From an uncultured Clostridia bacterium (GTDB taxonomy: Bacteria > Bacillota > Clostridia > Christensenellales > Borkfalkiaceae), in contig CALVPX010000002.1 of assembly GCA_944354265.1 (NCBI GenBank), positions 1 to 64,000 of the forward strand: a stretch of DNA of 64,000 bases, read 5' to 3'. Below, piece by piece: positions 7,798 through 17,062 of this stretch. The first letter of the stretch is position 1; every line of letters starts with the position of its first letter. A program made the position numbers and the translations under genes. Below the pieces are notes generated by a model that was not told where the DNA came from, made no database searches, and was given only the letters and a program-made list of their open reading frames with translations.

Positions 7798-8943
7798 ATG
7801 ATTGAAGTTGTTCAGATCTCAGGCAAGCGCCAAAAGAAAAAGTTTTTCAAATTTTTAATCGACCTCTACAGGGACAATCCCTACGCCGCACCCAACCTCT
7901 ATTCGGATGAATTTGCCGAATTCGATCCCAACATAAACGACGCCTTCAGGTTCGCCGACTGTAAAATGTTTCTCGCATATAAGGACGGCAAAATTGCGGG
8001 CAGAATAGCCGGCATTTGGCACCGCGGTTCCAATCAAAAGACGGGCTTAAAGCAGCTGCGCTTCACCCGCTTCGACGTGATAGACGACTTCGAAGTCACA
8101 AAGGCTCTCTTTGCAAAGCTGTACGAGTGGGCGCAGGAGCTTGGCATGGACGAAATAATCGGTCCCATTTCCTTTTCAGACCTCAACGAAGAAGGCATGC
8201 TCATCGACGGCTTCGACAAGGACAGCACATATATAGAGATCTATAATTATCCCTACTATGTCGAACACATGCAAAAACTCGGGGCGTATAAGGTGGTCGA
8301 TTGGAACTGCTACCGCATGCCCGTTCCAAAGGAAGTCGACCCCCGTCTCGCCCGCCTCGCCGAGACAATAAAGAAGAGGGGCGGCTATGAGCTTCTCGAC
8401 ATAAAGTCGCTCATGAAAAAGGATAAAAAGGCTCTCGACCGCTATGTCATGGAGTGTCTCGATGTTTTGGACGAAAGTTTTGCCCATCTCTACGGCACAA
8501 GCCCTCTGAACGACAAGCAGAAGAGGAGGGAGATGAACACCATCTATCAGGTGCTCATTCCCGAATTCGGCGCGGTGGTATTAAAGGACGACCACGTCGT
8601 GTCCTACGGCTTCGTCATGCCCTCCATGCTTAAGGTGCTTCAGAAGGCGAAGGGCAGCATAGTGCCGTTCGGTCTCATTCCCTATATAAAGGCCATGAAC
8701 AAGCCCGAAGTTGCCGACATGATGTCCATAGGCGTCCGCCCCGACCACGCCAACAAGGGCACCGTAGCCATAATCATGCACCACATACTCTGCGGTCTGA
8801 TAGAGAAGGGTGTAAAATATCTTGAAACGGGGCCCGAGCTTGAAATCAACCTCAATGTTCAGAACTTGTGGAAGAACTTTAACAGGCAGCTCGTCAAGCG
8901 CCGCCGCTGTTGGGGACTCAAGGTTTCTTCGCCCGAAATATAA
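7798..8943 (+). CDS. GNAT-superfamily protein, YghO-like
   Basis: A 381-residue protein with the architecture of the YghO-like family: an N-terminal half beginning with a segment about moving or placing residues (FLIDLYRDNPYAAPNLYSDE), a DGKIAGRIAGI strand pair typical of GNAT folds near residue 65-75, and a C-terminal acetyltransferase-like portion ending in ETGPELEINLNVQNLWKNFN. Substrate is unknown. The ATG has a poor Shine-Dalgarno match. It is transcribed alone from a consensus promoter. The fold call is fairly secure, the activity is not. Confidence 0.75.
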   Translation: MIEVVQISGKRQKKKFFKFLIDLYRDNPYAAPNLYSDEFAEFDPNINDAFRFADCKMFLAYKDGKIAGRIAGIWHRGSNQKTGLKQLRFTRFDVIDDFEVTKALFAKLYEWAQELGMDEIIGPISFSDLNEEGMLIDGFDKDSTYIEIYNYPYYVEHMQKLGAYKVVDWNCYRMPVPKEVDPRLARLAETIKKRGGYELLDIKSLMKKDKKALDRYVMECLDVLDESFAHLYGTSPLNDKQKRREMNTIYQVLIPEFGAVVLKDDHVVSYGFVMPSMLKVLQKAKGSIVPFGLIPYIKAMNKPEVADMMSIGVRPDHANKGTVAIIMHHILCGLIEKGVKYLETGPELEINLNVQNLWKNFNRQLVKRRRCWGLKVSSPEI

Positions 8944-8993
8944 AAAATAACAATTATTTATATCACTTTTTGTCGAATTATAAATATTTAATG

Positions 8994-9022
8994 TTGACAA
9001 ATTCAAATCTATTAATTATAAT
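8994..9022 (+). promoter_or_regulatory. Perfect-consensus sigma-A promoter of the capsule locus
   Basis: TTGACA at 8994-8999, a 17-bp spacer, TATAAT at 9017-9022. A leader of about 90 nt follows, containing GACCTGAAG (about 9078-9086) able to pair with CTTCGGGTC (about 9099-9107) just before the ribosome site. Confidence 0.88.
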
Positions 9023-9121
9023 GGAACGGTAAAGCTATTTGTGCTTTACATTTTAAAAGTATTTTTAAAATAAAAATGACCTGAAGGGGGAAGATGAACT
9101 TCGGGTCAAGGGAGCATCAAA

Positions 9122-10612
9122 TTGGATACAAACAAAAATGACGACGTCATAAGACTTGGAGATATCTTCCGCGTACTTTGGAAAAATATCATCCTTATTG
9201 CCATAATCACCGTGGCTGTTTTTGTGGTCGGCATCATTTACACCTTCGGCATTGCCCGTCCTCAGTACTCATCGAGTTCAACTTTCCTCGTTGCGGTAAG
9301 CACGCCTTCCACGGGCGGCTCGGACAATGTCAACCTCTCTGACTCTCTCCGCCTCGTCACCACGGCGGCACAGCTCGTCACCGAAGATAACACCCTCCGC
9401 CCCGTTGCAGAGGACAACGACCTCTCCGTTACAGAGCTCAGGGATATGGTCAGCGTATCATACAATACCGACAGCTTCCTAGTAACAGTCACCGTCGAGT
9501 GCGGAAACAGCACCCTCTCCATGCGGCTTGCCAACGAGCTTGTGGAAAGCCTCATAGATATCGCCAATACCGACGGCTCGGGCGTGGATATCCTCTTCAA
9601 AAATACCATCTCCATGACCTCGTCGGCCACCCGCGGCGTATATTCGTCGCCCAACAGGGCATTGTATCTCGCAATCTTTTTCATAGGCGGCCTCGTCGTC
9701 GCCTGCATCGTCGTCTACATCAAGGAATTCTGCTCCAACAAATTCCGCAACCGCGACGATATCGAAAATTATCTCGACCAAAAGGTTCTCGGCTACTTCA
9801 TCGACGACAAGACCAAGGACAAAAATCTCTCCAAGGATGAAAAGGAGGCCCGTCAGGTCGAACTTGTCGAACCGGGCATCCGCGCCTACGAGCCCTACAA
9901 CAAGCTCTTCACCAACATAAGATACTCCAACGTAGACAATCCCTATCGCGTCATAATGATAACCTCCTCTCAGGAGAAGGAACTCAAGAGCACCACAATA
10001 GGCAACTTTGCCTGCTGCATGGCTTACAACAAGCTCAATGTCGTCCTCATAGACATGGATATGCGCAAGCCCGTTCAGCACAAACTCTTCAAAGTGTCCA
10101 AGGATAAGGGCATAAGCGAATATGTCGGCGGCACCTGCAGCGAAGGCGAAATCATCAAACACACCAAGTACGGCGTCGACGTCATAACCACGGGTAAAAA
10201 GGTCATCAATCCCGTCGTAATCATCGAATCCGCTGCCTTCAAACAGCTGATTGCCGACCTCGCTGCTAAGTACGACTATGTCCTCATAGACACGCCTCCC
10301 GCGCTCGCCTGCTCGGATGCTGCTGCAATCAGCAAACTTTGCGACGGCGTAATCTTCAACGTTTCCATGCGCGACGTCAAGAAGAAGAAGGCTGCCATCG
10401 CCGTGCAGAGCCTCAAGGACGTCAACGCCAACATAATTGGCGTCAACGTCACAAAGGCCGTGGCGGACAAGCACGACGATTCCTACTATTATTACAGCGA
10501 TAAGTACTATTCAAACGCACAGTTGCAGCCTGAAAAGTCCGCACCCACAGCAAGCGCAACGGGAACAAAGTCTCAGACCAACAACTCTTCAAATACAAAA
10601 AAGTCTAAATGA
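9122..10612 (+). CDS. Fused Wzz chain-length regulator and BY-type tyrosine kinase
   Basis: Controls polymer length and assembly in Wzy-dependent capsule or exopolysaccharide synthesis. Residues 1-200 form the Wzz part with membrane segments at about 22-45 and 180-200. Residues 270-450 form the kinase, with Walker A' VVLIDMDMR (about 307-315) and Walker B YVLIDTPP (about 386-393). A tyrosine cluster, SYYYYSDKYY (about 454-463), is the autophosphorylation tail. The P-loop reads TSSQEKELKST (about 281-291), lacking both glycines of the usual GxxxxGK[ST]. The TTG start at 9122 follows AAGGGAG; no in-frame ATG suits better. It is coupled to the next gene by an ATGA overlap. Confidence 0.88.
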   Translation: MDTNKNDDVIRLGDIFRVLWKNIILIAIITVAVFVVGIIYTFGIARPQYSSSSTFLVAVSTPSTGGSDNVNLSDSLRLVTTAAQLVTEDNTLRPVAEDNDLSVTELRDMVSVSYNTDSFLVTVTVECGNSTLSMRLANELVESLIDIANTDGSGVDILFKNTISMTSSATRGVYSSPNRALYLAIFFIGGLVVACIVVYIKEFCSNKFRNRDDIENYLDQKVLGYFIDDKTKDKNLSKDEKEARQVELVEPGIRAYEPYNKLFTNIRYSNVDNPYRVIMITSSQEKELKSTTIGNFACCMAYNKLNVVLIDMDMRKPVQHKLFKVSKDKGISEYVGGTCSEGEIIKHTKYGVDVITTGKKVINPVVIIESAAFKQLIADLAAKYDYVLIDTPPALACSDAAAISKLCDGVIFNVSMRDVKKKKAAIAVQSLKDVNANIIGVNVTKAVADKHDDSYYYYSDKYYSNAQLQPEKSAPTASATGTKSQTNNSSNTKKSK

Positions 10613-11280
10613 TCGACATTCACAGCCACATATTGCCGGGGGTAGACGACGGCTCGCGCTCATTGGAGATGACAAAAAACCTCCTCGCCCTGTACAGGGA
10701 GGAGGGAGTGTCCGCAGTAGTGTGCACTCCCCATCAGAGCAGGGAACTCCGCCGCGCCGAACAGCTTAAGGCGCAGTTTGCCCTCCTTGAGGAGAAGGTC
10801 AAAGATTGTGGCGTCAAACTCTACCTCGGCGCCGAAATCTATTATTACGACGGCATGCTCGACGACCTCAATTCGGGCGAACTCTTAACTCTGAATGGCA
10901 CAAAGTATGTGCTCGTCGAGTTCTCCACAAGGAACGAAATGGCCTATATCCCCGACGTAGTCTATGAACTGTCCGTCGCGGGCTACAAACCCATCGTCGC
11001 CCATATCGAGCGGTACGGCTATCTCAGCCTCGACGGATGGAGGGAGGTAAAGTCCAACGGCGGGCTCATTCAGGTCAACGCCTCAATCTTTACCAAAAAG
11101 GAGTGCGCAAAGCTCGTCAAAAAGTTCATGAAGGCCGACCTTGTCGACTTCATCGCCTCCGATTGCCATAACGAAGGTTCCCGCAGCGTAAATTTTTCTG
11201 CCGCCAAGGCATACGTCGCCAAAAAGTTCAGCGAACGTTACGACAAATATTTCGGCGAAAACAACATCTTTAAAGACTGA
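10609..11280 (+). CDS. PHP-family protein-tyrosine phosphatase (CpsB/CapC/YwqE type)
   Basis: A metal-dependent phosphatase that dephosphorylates the capsule tyrosine kinase. The 223-residue protein opens with MIDIHSHILPGVDDG, the PHP metal-binding signature, and has further ligand motifs CTPHQ, GAEIYY, PIVAHIERY and IASDCHNEGSR. It overlaps the kinase gene by 4 bases, the usual kinase-phosphatase pairing. A strong terminator follows, so these two genes can form their own unit. Confidence 0.93.
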   Translation: MIDIHSHILPGVDDGSRSLEMTKNLLALYREEGVSAVVCTPHQSRELRRAEQLKAQFALLEEKVKDCGVKLYLGAEIYYYDGMLDDLNSGELLTLNGTKYVLVEFSTRNEMAYIPDVVYELSVAGYKPIVAHIERYGYLSLDGWREVKSNGGLIQVNASIFTKKECAKLVKKFMKADLVDFIASDCHNEGSRSVNFSAAKAYVAKKFSERYDKYFGENNIFKD

Positions 11281-11293
11281 TAAAATCAAATTC

Positions 11294-11332
11294 AAAGTCC
11301 CGCACGGAAATTTTTCCGCGCGGGACTTTTTT
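11294..11332 (+). terminator. Intrinsic terminator after kinase-phosphatase pair
   Basis: AAAGTCCCGC-CGGAAA pairs with TTTCCGCGCGGGACTTT around 11294-11328 with one small bulge, followed by a T run. Confidence 0.88.
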
Positions 11333-11701
11333 ACTTTTTCCTTATGTCATTACGACCGAAGCGGCCAAATCTCTCTCTGTCATTCCGACGCGGAAAGTTG
11401 TTCCTAATGTTCAGGCAACATTTTCATATCCCCTCGTCTGTTTAATAATAAAAATTTTTCACAAACTTATAAAAAGCGGGTCAGGTTGCGGCCTTTGCGG
11501 TTGTTTTTATTATAAAGCTATTTATATTTGCATTATTTTGTGATATTTACCATAAATTGCCGCCCGCACGGGCACTTTGGTAACTTCTATTGACAAACTG
11601 TTGCATTAGTAGTAAAATGTTAATAAATTAATTGTAATAAAAATGTACAATAATTTTTCGGATTAAACGTAGCATTTGGCTGCGTATCTGTGGGAGGGAG
11701 C
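11333..11701. other. Intergenic region with repeats and promoter
   Basis: No gene seen. TGTCATTACGACC (11345) and TGTCATTCCGACG (11378) belong to the repeat type seen at 7487-7579. AT-rich sequence leads to a promoter at 11590-11618. Confidence 0.55.
11590..11618 (+). promoter_or_regulatory. Sigma-A promoter for the second capsule segment
   Basis: TTGACA at 11590-11595, a 17-bp spacer, TAAAAT at 11613-11618. It would drive the small membrane protein and the glycosyltransferase genes that follow. Confidence 0.8.
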
Positions 11702-12175
11702 GTGACACAGCAATTTTTTGCGCCGATAATCGCACTTATAACTATATCCGCCTGCGTCGGTTTAAATTGTCTTGTAAGAAAGGTCAGGGTTCGCCTCAAG
11801 GGGCGCGCCGCCTCTGCGCTGCACTATTTAACAATTTTCACCGTCATATGCGCATGCTGTTGGCTGTCGAACAGCTTCTCACTGTGGGAAATGTCCGAAA
11901 AATATTTTTGGGCAAATACTCCCAACAGCTTAAAGCTTTTCCTTCAGCCGGGCATCTGCATAGACCTTACAAGCGCAATGCTCGTATGTGCCTACGCCGC
12001 GTTGCTGCTCGGTGCGGCACGTCTGCTCTGTCTGCTCTGCAGCTCAGGCGGCAAGCGCAGGAACAGCCGCCCCGGCCAATTATGTCTTTCAACTGCAACA
12101 ACATATAAACAGATTTTTGTAACTCATAACTGCTCCATGCCGTTATTCGGCATCTGCGCAAGGTATAATTCATAA
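11702..12175 (+). CDS. Putative small membrane protein, unknown
   Basis: Not recognised. About 157 residues from GTG at 11702 (after GGGAGGGAGC; the GTG at 11690 lacks an upstream ribosome site). Three hydrophobic stretches can be seen: FFAPIIALITISACVGLNCL, YLTIFTVICACCWL and AMLVCAYAALLLGAARLLCLL. The tail after about residue 120 is hydrophilic and of low complexity. It lies in the capsule locus behind a consensus promoter, so a membrane role there is possible. It could also be a spurious frame; the coding call is moderate. Confidence 0.5.
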   Translation: MTQQFFAPIIALITISACVGLNCLVRKVRVRLKGRAASALHYLTIFTVICACCWLSNSFSLWEMSEKYFWANTPNSLKLFLQPGICIDLTSAMLVCAYAALLLGAARLLCLLCSSGGKRRNSRPGQLCLSTATTYKQIFVTHNCSMPLFGICARYNS

Positions 12176-12300
12176 TTGAAAATGTCCGCCTGTCGGTTGT
12201 GTGCGGACTTGCGGCGTACATATCGTCCCGCCCGTCGCGGGAGGTTGCTGTGCGCGCCATTGCTATTTTCATTTAAGAATATATCAGGAGTTGAATTAAA

Positions 12301-13065
12301 ATGCAAAAGAATTACGAACGCGAAGTGCAATCGGTCACGTCGCCGCGTTCTGAAAAATTATCTCAAAGACGACCCGTAAAGGCAGCCCGCGGCAAGCCTT
12401 ATGTCGTCATGCCAAGCGCCGCAAAGGCGCCCTATGTCCCCAAAAAGCGGTACGCTTACCGCTTTGTAAAGCGCGTTTGCGATATAATTTCTTCGGGACT
12501 GTTCCTCATTGTCTTTTCGTGGCTGTTTATAATAATTTCCCTCATAATCAAGCTCGGCGACGGCGGCAAGGTAATATACAAGCAACCCCGCATCGGCAAG
12601 GGCGGCAAGCATATCTACATTTCAAAATTCAGGAGCATGAAGCCCAACGCCGACAAGCTCGAAGATATGCTCACTCCCGAACAGCTCGAACAATACAGGC
12701 GCGAATTCAAACTCGACAACGACCCCCGCATAACAAAAATTGGTAAATTCCTTCGCAAGACGTCGTTGGACGAGCTTCCGCAGGTATGGGACGTGTTCGT
12801 CGGCAGACTGTCCGTCGTCGGTCCCCGTCCCCTGCTCGAGGATGAACTGCGCGAAAAATACGGCAGCGACGCACAAAAACTGCTCTCTGTCAAGCCGGGC
12901 ATAATCGGATGGTGGGCCGTCAACGGCCGCAGCAACGTGACTTACGAAAGCGGCGAACGCCAAAGGTTGGAGCTGTACTATGTCGACCACTGTTCGCTCA
13001 TGTTCGACGCAAAAATATTGTTCAAGGCCATAGTGTCCGTCGTAAAGCGCGACGGCGCCAAATAG
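12301..13065 (+). CDS. Undecaprenyl-phosphate sugar phosphotransferase (initiating enzyme)
   Basis: Transfers a sugar-1-phosphate to undecaprenyl phosphate, the first membrane step of polymer synthesis. The 254-residue protein is the short, monotopic form: a basic N-terminal tail (1-55), one membrane segment (about 60-85), then the catalytic domain with KQPRIGKGGKHIYISKFRSM, TSLDELPQVWDVFVGRLS and VVGPRPLLEDEL, the conserved family blocks. The ATG follows CAGGAGTTGAATTAAA. It begins the run of transferase genes. Confidence 0.93.
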   Translation: MQKNYEREVQSVTSPRSEKLSQRRPVKAARGKPYVVMPSAAKAPYVPKKRYAYRFVKRVCDIISSGLFLIVFSWLFIIISLIIKLGDGGKVIYKQPRIGKGGKHIYISKFRSMKPNADKLEDMLTPEQLEQYRREFKLDNDPRITKIGKFLRKTSLDELPQVWDVFVGRLSVVGPRPLLEDELREKYGSDAQKLLSVKPGIIGWWAVNGRSNVTYESGERQRLELYYVDHCSLMFDAKILFKAIVSVVKRDGAK

Positions 13066-13082
13066 GCAGAGCGGAGCGGCAC

Positions 13083-13859
13083 ATGAAAGACATAAAAGTG
13101 CTCGTCGCCACCCACAAAAGATACCGCATGCCGGAAGATAAAATGTATCTGCCCGTCCATGTCGGCGCCGCTGGCAAGCGTGACGAAGAGGGCAATCCTC
13201 TCGACTTCGGTATTCAAAGGGACGATACGGGCGATAATATATCGCATAAAAACTATTGCTATTGCGAGCTGACTGCCGCCTATTGGGCATGGAAAAATCT
13301 CAACAGCGATTTTATCGGCCTCGTCCACTACAGAAGGCACTTCCGCGGAAAGCTCATCGGCAAAAAGTTCAGCAAAATACTCACAGGCGCTCAGGCCGAC
13401 AAGCTGCTCGGCGAATACAAGGTACTGCTTCCCAAAAAGCGCCACTATTTTATAGAGTCCAACCGCAGTCAGTACATTCACGCCCATCACAGGGAGGGGT
13501 TGGAGCTGACTGAAAAGGTGATAGGCGAGTTTTATCCCGCTTACTCCGCAAGCTTTAAAATAGTAATGGACAGGACTTGCGGCCACCGCTTCAACATGTT
13601 CATCATGCGGCGCGACATCTTCGAAAGCTACTGCTCATGGCTGTTCGGGGTGCTGTCCGAAGTGGAGAAGAGGTTGGATATAACCGGTTGGGACCCCGTA
13701 GAGCAGAGGGTATTCGGCTACCTTGCCGAGCGCCTTTTGGATGTTTGGCTGCTCAAAAACAACATAAAGTACCGGGACATACCCTATATGTTCATGGAAA
13801 AGCAGCATTGGTTCAAAAAGATATTCGCATTCGTTGCAAGAAAGTTCGGCCGCACATAG
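13083..13859 (+). CDS. DUF4422 glycosyltransferase-like protein 1
   Basis: A 258-residue DUF4422 protein, a family common in capsule loci and thought to be glycosyltransferases. The frame is open further upstream, but the start with a matching family N-terminus is ATG 13083 (MKDIKVLVATHK). Family features: VHVGAA, GDNISHKNYCYCELTAAYWAWKN, FIGLVHYRRHF, and a C-terminal RVFGYLAERLLDVWL. A second DUF4422 protein lies at 17063-17803. The sugar specificity is unknown. Confidence 0.87.
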   Translation: MKDIKVLVATHKRYRMPEDKMYLPVHVGAAGKRDEEGNPLDFGIQRDDTGDNISHKNYCYCELTAAYWAWKNLNSDFIGLVHYRRHFRGKLIGKKFSKILTGAQADKLLGEYKVLLPKKRHYFIESNRSQYIHAHHREGLELTEKVIGEFYPAYSASFKIVMDRTCGHRFNMFIMRRDIFESYCSWLFGVLSEVEKRLDITGWDPVEQRVFGYLAERLLDVWLLKNNIKYRDIPYMFMEKQHWFKKIFAFVARKFGRT

Positions 13860-13876
13860 TTGCGGAAAGGAGATAT

Positions 13877-15061
13877 ATGTCAAAGGGCAAAAACGGCGGG
13901 ATAAGTTTGTGCATTGCATACTGCTTTCTCGAAATACTCATCAGCACCGAAATCATATATCTCATTCCCTCGTCCTTTTTTTCCATTCTCAAATACGTTT
14001 TGGCCGCGGTCATGACGGCATACCTGCTGTTCGACATGCGGCACATACGGTTTAACAGCTCTCACATTCCGTTGGCGCTGTGCGCCTTAGTCGCCGTCGC
14101 CACGGCAATCTTTGCCCGCACCCTGCAGATATACATGTTGCTGCTCATAATTTTGCTGCTGAGGGGCTACAGCTTCAGGCAAATTTTGCGGCCCATGTAT
14201 GTCATGCTGTGGGCGGTATTTATTTTTACGCTTTTAATGTCGCTTGCGAACATCTATCCCAATGTCGACCATTCAAGGAACGGCACGGTGAGGAACGCCC
14301 TCGGGTTCGGCACGCCCACGCTCGGCCAAAGCATATTGCTCTTTCTGTTGCTTTCGCACTTTTACCTCAAAAAGAACAAGATGTCATACATTTCCATCGC
14401 GCTCTACCTGATTGCAGTATCGGCAATGTATGCCTTCACCGTGGGCAGAACGGGCTATTATCTGTCGCTTTTCGCCATAGCCGCCATTTTTCTCTATAAA
14501 ATCTGCAGCGGCGCGGCCGTCTTTAAAAAATTTTCCTCGTCCAACATCTTGTGCCTCGCACTCATTGCTCTGCCGTTTGTGTTGCTCGTGCTCACCCTCG
14601 TGCTCACCCGCCTGTACGAAGCGGGCGTCCCCTTTGCAGTTAAGCTCAATGCGGCCTTAAGCACCCGCCTCGAGCTTCAAATGAACGCCTTAAACGAGCG
14701 CCCTATAACCCTCTTCGGTCAGAATATCGCATGGTACAACAGTCAGAATATCTATATCGGCATAGATAATTCCTATCTGTACCATCTCTTCAACTACGGC
14801 CTCGTCGTCTTTGTCGCCGCGCTGTTTATGTACAGCTATATCCTCTACGGGGCGTGGCGCAGGGGCGATGTCTGCATGATGCTCGTCGTCGTCATCATTT
14901 TGATAGACGGCATTGTCGAGCCCTACATGCTCGACTTCAAATATAACTACTTCATCCTGTGCATCGGCAGCTATGTGCTCAACGCAAAGCGCACCCAAAA
15001 TTACTTTAAAAACAGCCTCATATTCAATATCAGATTAAAGAATAAGGAGAAAGCGGTATGA
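13877..15061 (+). CDS. Wzy-like O-antigen/capsule polymerase
   Basis: An integral membrane protein of about 394 residues with roughly ten hydrophobic segments and a larger loop in the second half (about 265-320, around NAALSTRLELQMNALNERP), the usual pattern of Wzy polymerases that join repeat units on the outer face of the membrane. Sequence conservation in this family is very low, so the call rests on topology and position among transferase genes. Start ATG 13877 is preceded by AAAGGAG; the frame opens earlier but without a better start. It overlaps the next gene by ATGA. Confidence 0.78.
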   Translation: MSKGKNGGISLCIAYCFLEILISTEIIYLIPSSFFSILKYVLAAVMTAYLLFDMRHIRFNSSHIPLALCALVAVATAIFARTLQIYMLLLIILLLRGYSFRQILRPMYVMLWAVFIFTLLMSLANIYPNVDHSRNGTVRNALGFGTPTLGQSILLFLLLSHFYLKKNKMSYISIALYLIAVSAMYAFTVGRTGYYLSLFAIAAIFLYKICSGAAVFKKFSSSNILCLALIALPFVLLVLTLVLTRLYEAGVPFAVKLNAALSTRLELQMNALNERPITLFGQNIAWYNSQNIYIGIDNSYLYHLFNYGLVVFVAALFMYSYILYGAWRRGDVCMMLVVVIILIDGIVEPYMLDFKYNYFILCIGSYVLNAKRTQNYFKNSLIFNIRLKNKEKAV

Positions 15062-15942
15062 ACAGCACGGCTGCCGTCGTCGTCACCTACAACAGGTGCG
15101 CCCTCTTGTGCGAAAATATAAACTGTCTGCTCGCCCAAACGCACCCCGTCGATATAATAATTATCGACAATGCAAGTACGGACGGCACTTTTGAAAAATT
15201 GTCCCCGTATATAGAGGGCAAAAAAATATCTTACTTCAACACGGGCTCCAACCTCGGCGGCGCGGGCGGCTTTCAGTTCGGCATAAAAAAGGCCGTGGAG
15301 GCGGGCTACGATTATGTTTGGGTCATGGACGACGACTGCATGCCCAACCCCGACGCCCTGTCTCAGCTGTCTGAGGCGCATAAAAGGCTCAATGGCAACT
15401 ACGGCTTTCTGTGCAGCAAAGTGCTGTGGAAGGACGGCAGCATATGCACCATGAACGTTCCCCGCGCCACTTTAACAAAGCCTTTAAAGGACTATTCGGG
15501 CGGGGATATCCCCGTGGCAATGGCCTCGTTCGTGTCGCTCTTTTTAAAGTCGTCGACAGTCAGGGAGGTGGGGCTTCCCATAAAGGAGTTCTTCATTTGG
15601 ACGGACGATTGGGAATATACCCGCAGAATCTCCAAAAAATACCCCTGCTACGCCGTCTGTAACTCCGTCGTAGTGCATAAATCGCAGTCCAACATAGGCG
15701 CAAATATTGCAAGCGATACGCCCGACAGGCTGAACAGATTTTTCTACCTCTACCGCAACGACGTCTACCTGTACAGAAGGGAGGGGCTCAAGGGCTTTAT
15801 GTACGAGTGCGTAAGGCTGACAAACCACTTCTTCAGGATTCTTTTAAAGGCCAAGGACAACAAATTTAAGCGTATAAAAATCATGTTCCGCGGCACAAGG
15901 GCGGGCTTCAAATTCAAACCGCAGATAGAATTTGCTGACTGA
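15058..15942 (+). CDS. Family 2 glycosyltransferase, possibly galactofuranosyltransferase
   Basis: A GT-A fold transferase of 294 residues. AAVVVTYNRCALL starts the nucleotide-binding domain, IIDNASTDGT and NTGSNLGGAGGFQFGI follow, and WVMDDDCMPNPDAL contains the metal-binding DDD motif. The GAGGF block and DDD resemble rhamnosyl- and galactofuranosyltransferases of the GlfT1/WbbL type. With a UDP-galactopyranose mutase gene at the end of the locus, transfer of galactofuranose is a reasonable inference. Confidence 0.88.
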   Translation: MNSTAAVVVTYNRCALLCENINCLLAQTHPVDIIIIDNASTDGTFEKLSPYIEGKKISYFNTGSNLGGAGGFQFGIKKAVEAGYDYVWVMDDDCMPNPDALSQLSEAHKRLNGNYGFLCSKVLWKDGSICTMNVPRATLTKPLKDYSGGDIPVAMASFVSLFLKSSTVREVGLPIKEFFIWTDDWEYTRRISKKYPCYAVCNSVVVHKSQSNIGANIASDTPDRLNRFFYLYRNDVYLYRREGLKGFMYECVRLTNHFFRILLKAKDNKFKRIKIMFRGTRAGFKFKPQIEFAD

Positions 15943-15943
15943 C

Positions 15944-17056
15944 ATGAAGATTTTAGAGATGTTTGGCGAGCCCGTCTCCAACGGCGGGCAGGAAGCCTTT
16001 GTAATAAATATGCTCAGGCACATGGATCTCGACGGCCTCAGTGTCGACGTCCTCACGCCGTACTATTGCGACAACGCATATTATAAGGGCATAATAGAGC
16101 AAAAGGGCGGCACCCTCTACTGCCTCGGCCTCGACTTTGCGCCCGGCAAAAACAGGTTCAATTTAATCGCCCCCTTAAAAAAATTTCTCTCCGGGCACAG
16201 TTACGACGCCGTGCACATTCACTCGGGCAGCATATCTGTGCTCGCCGAGGGCGCCCGTGCCGCAAAGAGGGCGGGCGTCAAAAAGATAATCGTCCATTCA
16301 CACTGCGCGGCCGAAAAAATCACCCTTAAACACATCCTCATAAAATTTGTCATGGGCGCGGTCATGCGCGGCTGTCCCACGCACTATGTGGCTTGCTCAA
16401 AGGTGGCGGGGCTCTCAAAGTTCTCCAAAAGAATAGTCAATAAAAAGCTGATAATCTTAAAGAATGGCGTCGATTTAAAGGAGTTCGGCTTCAATGGCGA
16501 AATACGCAAAAAAATGCGTGACTCGCTCGGCATAGAACAAAATTGCATTGTCCTCGGCCATGTCGGCAGGTTCTCCTATCAGAAGAACCACGAATATCTC
16601 CTCTCAATATTAAAGGCACTCAAAGGGGAGGGGGCAAACGCAAAATTGCTGCTCATAGGCTCGGGCGAAACTATGCCCCAAATAAGGGAAGGGTGCAAAA
16701 ATCTCGGTCTTGATGGCGACGTGCTGTTTATCGGCAACGTCAACAACGTGAACGACTACCTTCAGGCGATGGATGTGTTCCTGCTCCCCTCTCGGTTCGA
16801 AGGCCTTCCCATCGTCGGCGTGGAGGCGCAGGCGGCGGGGCTGCCCTGCATCTTTTCGGACGGGATAACCGACGAGGTAAACCTAACCCCAAACGTCTGC
16901 TATCTTCCAATCGATCAGAACAGCATCTCCCTTTGGGCGCAAAAGGCGCTCGCCTTAGCGCCCATTTCGGGTGCAGATAATGCCGCTGCCCTCAAAAAAA
17001 GCGGCTTCGACGTATTTGATACCGCCCAAAAACTGCGCTCAATTTATATCTCTTAA
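15944..17056 (+). CDS. Family 4 (GT-B) glycosyltransferase
   Basis: A 370-residue retaining glycosyltransferase. The N-terminal domain includes EPVSNGGQEAFVINML; the C-terminal nucleotide-sugar domain has GHVGRFSYQKNHEYLL, LLLIGSGETM, and the EX7E region FLLPSRFEGLPIVGVEAQAAG. ATG 15944 gives MKILEMFGEPVSNGG, the standard N-terminus; an upstream in-frame TTG overlaps the preceding gene and is less likely. Sugar specificity is not deducible. Confidence 0.92.
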   Translation: MKILEMFGEPVSNGGQEAFVINMLRHMDLDGLSVDVLTPYYCDNAYYKGIIEQKGGTLYCLGLDFAPGKNRFNLIAPLKKFLSGHSYDAVHIHSGSISVLAEGARAAKRAGVKKIIVHSHCAAEKITLKHILIKFVMGAVMRGCPTHYVACSKVAGLSKFSKRIVNKKLIILKNGVDLKEFGFNGEIRKKMRDSLGIEQNCIVLGHVGRFSYQKNHEYLLSILKALKGEGANAKLLLIGSGETMPQIREGCKNLGLDGDVLFIGNVNNVNDYLQAMDVFLLPSRFEGLPIVGVEAQAAGLPCIFSDGITDEVNLTPNVCYLPIDQNSISLWAQKALALAPISGADNAAALKKSGFDVFDTAQKLRSIYIS

Positions 17057-17062
17057 TTTCCC

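Noticed and set aside
9479..10474. Long minus-strand open frame across the capsule kinase gene
   Set aside because: Caused by the codon bias of the real gene; its product is Val/Asp-rich without domain similarity.
12909..13082. Upstream extension of the first DUF4422 gene
   Set aside because: It overlaps the phosphoglycosyltransferase gene in another frame and is not like the family N-terminus; ATG 13083 fits.
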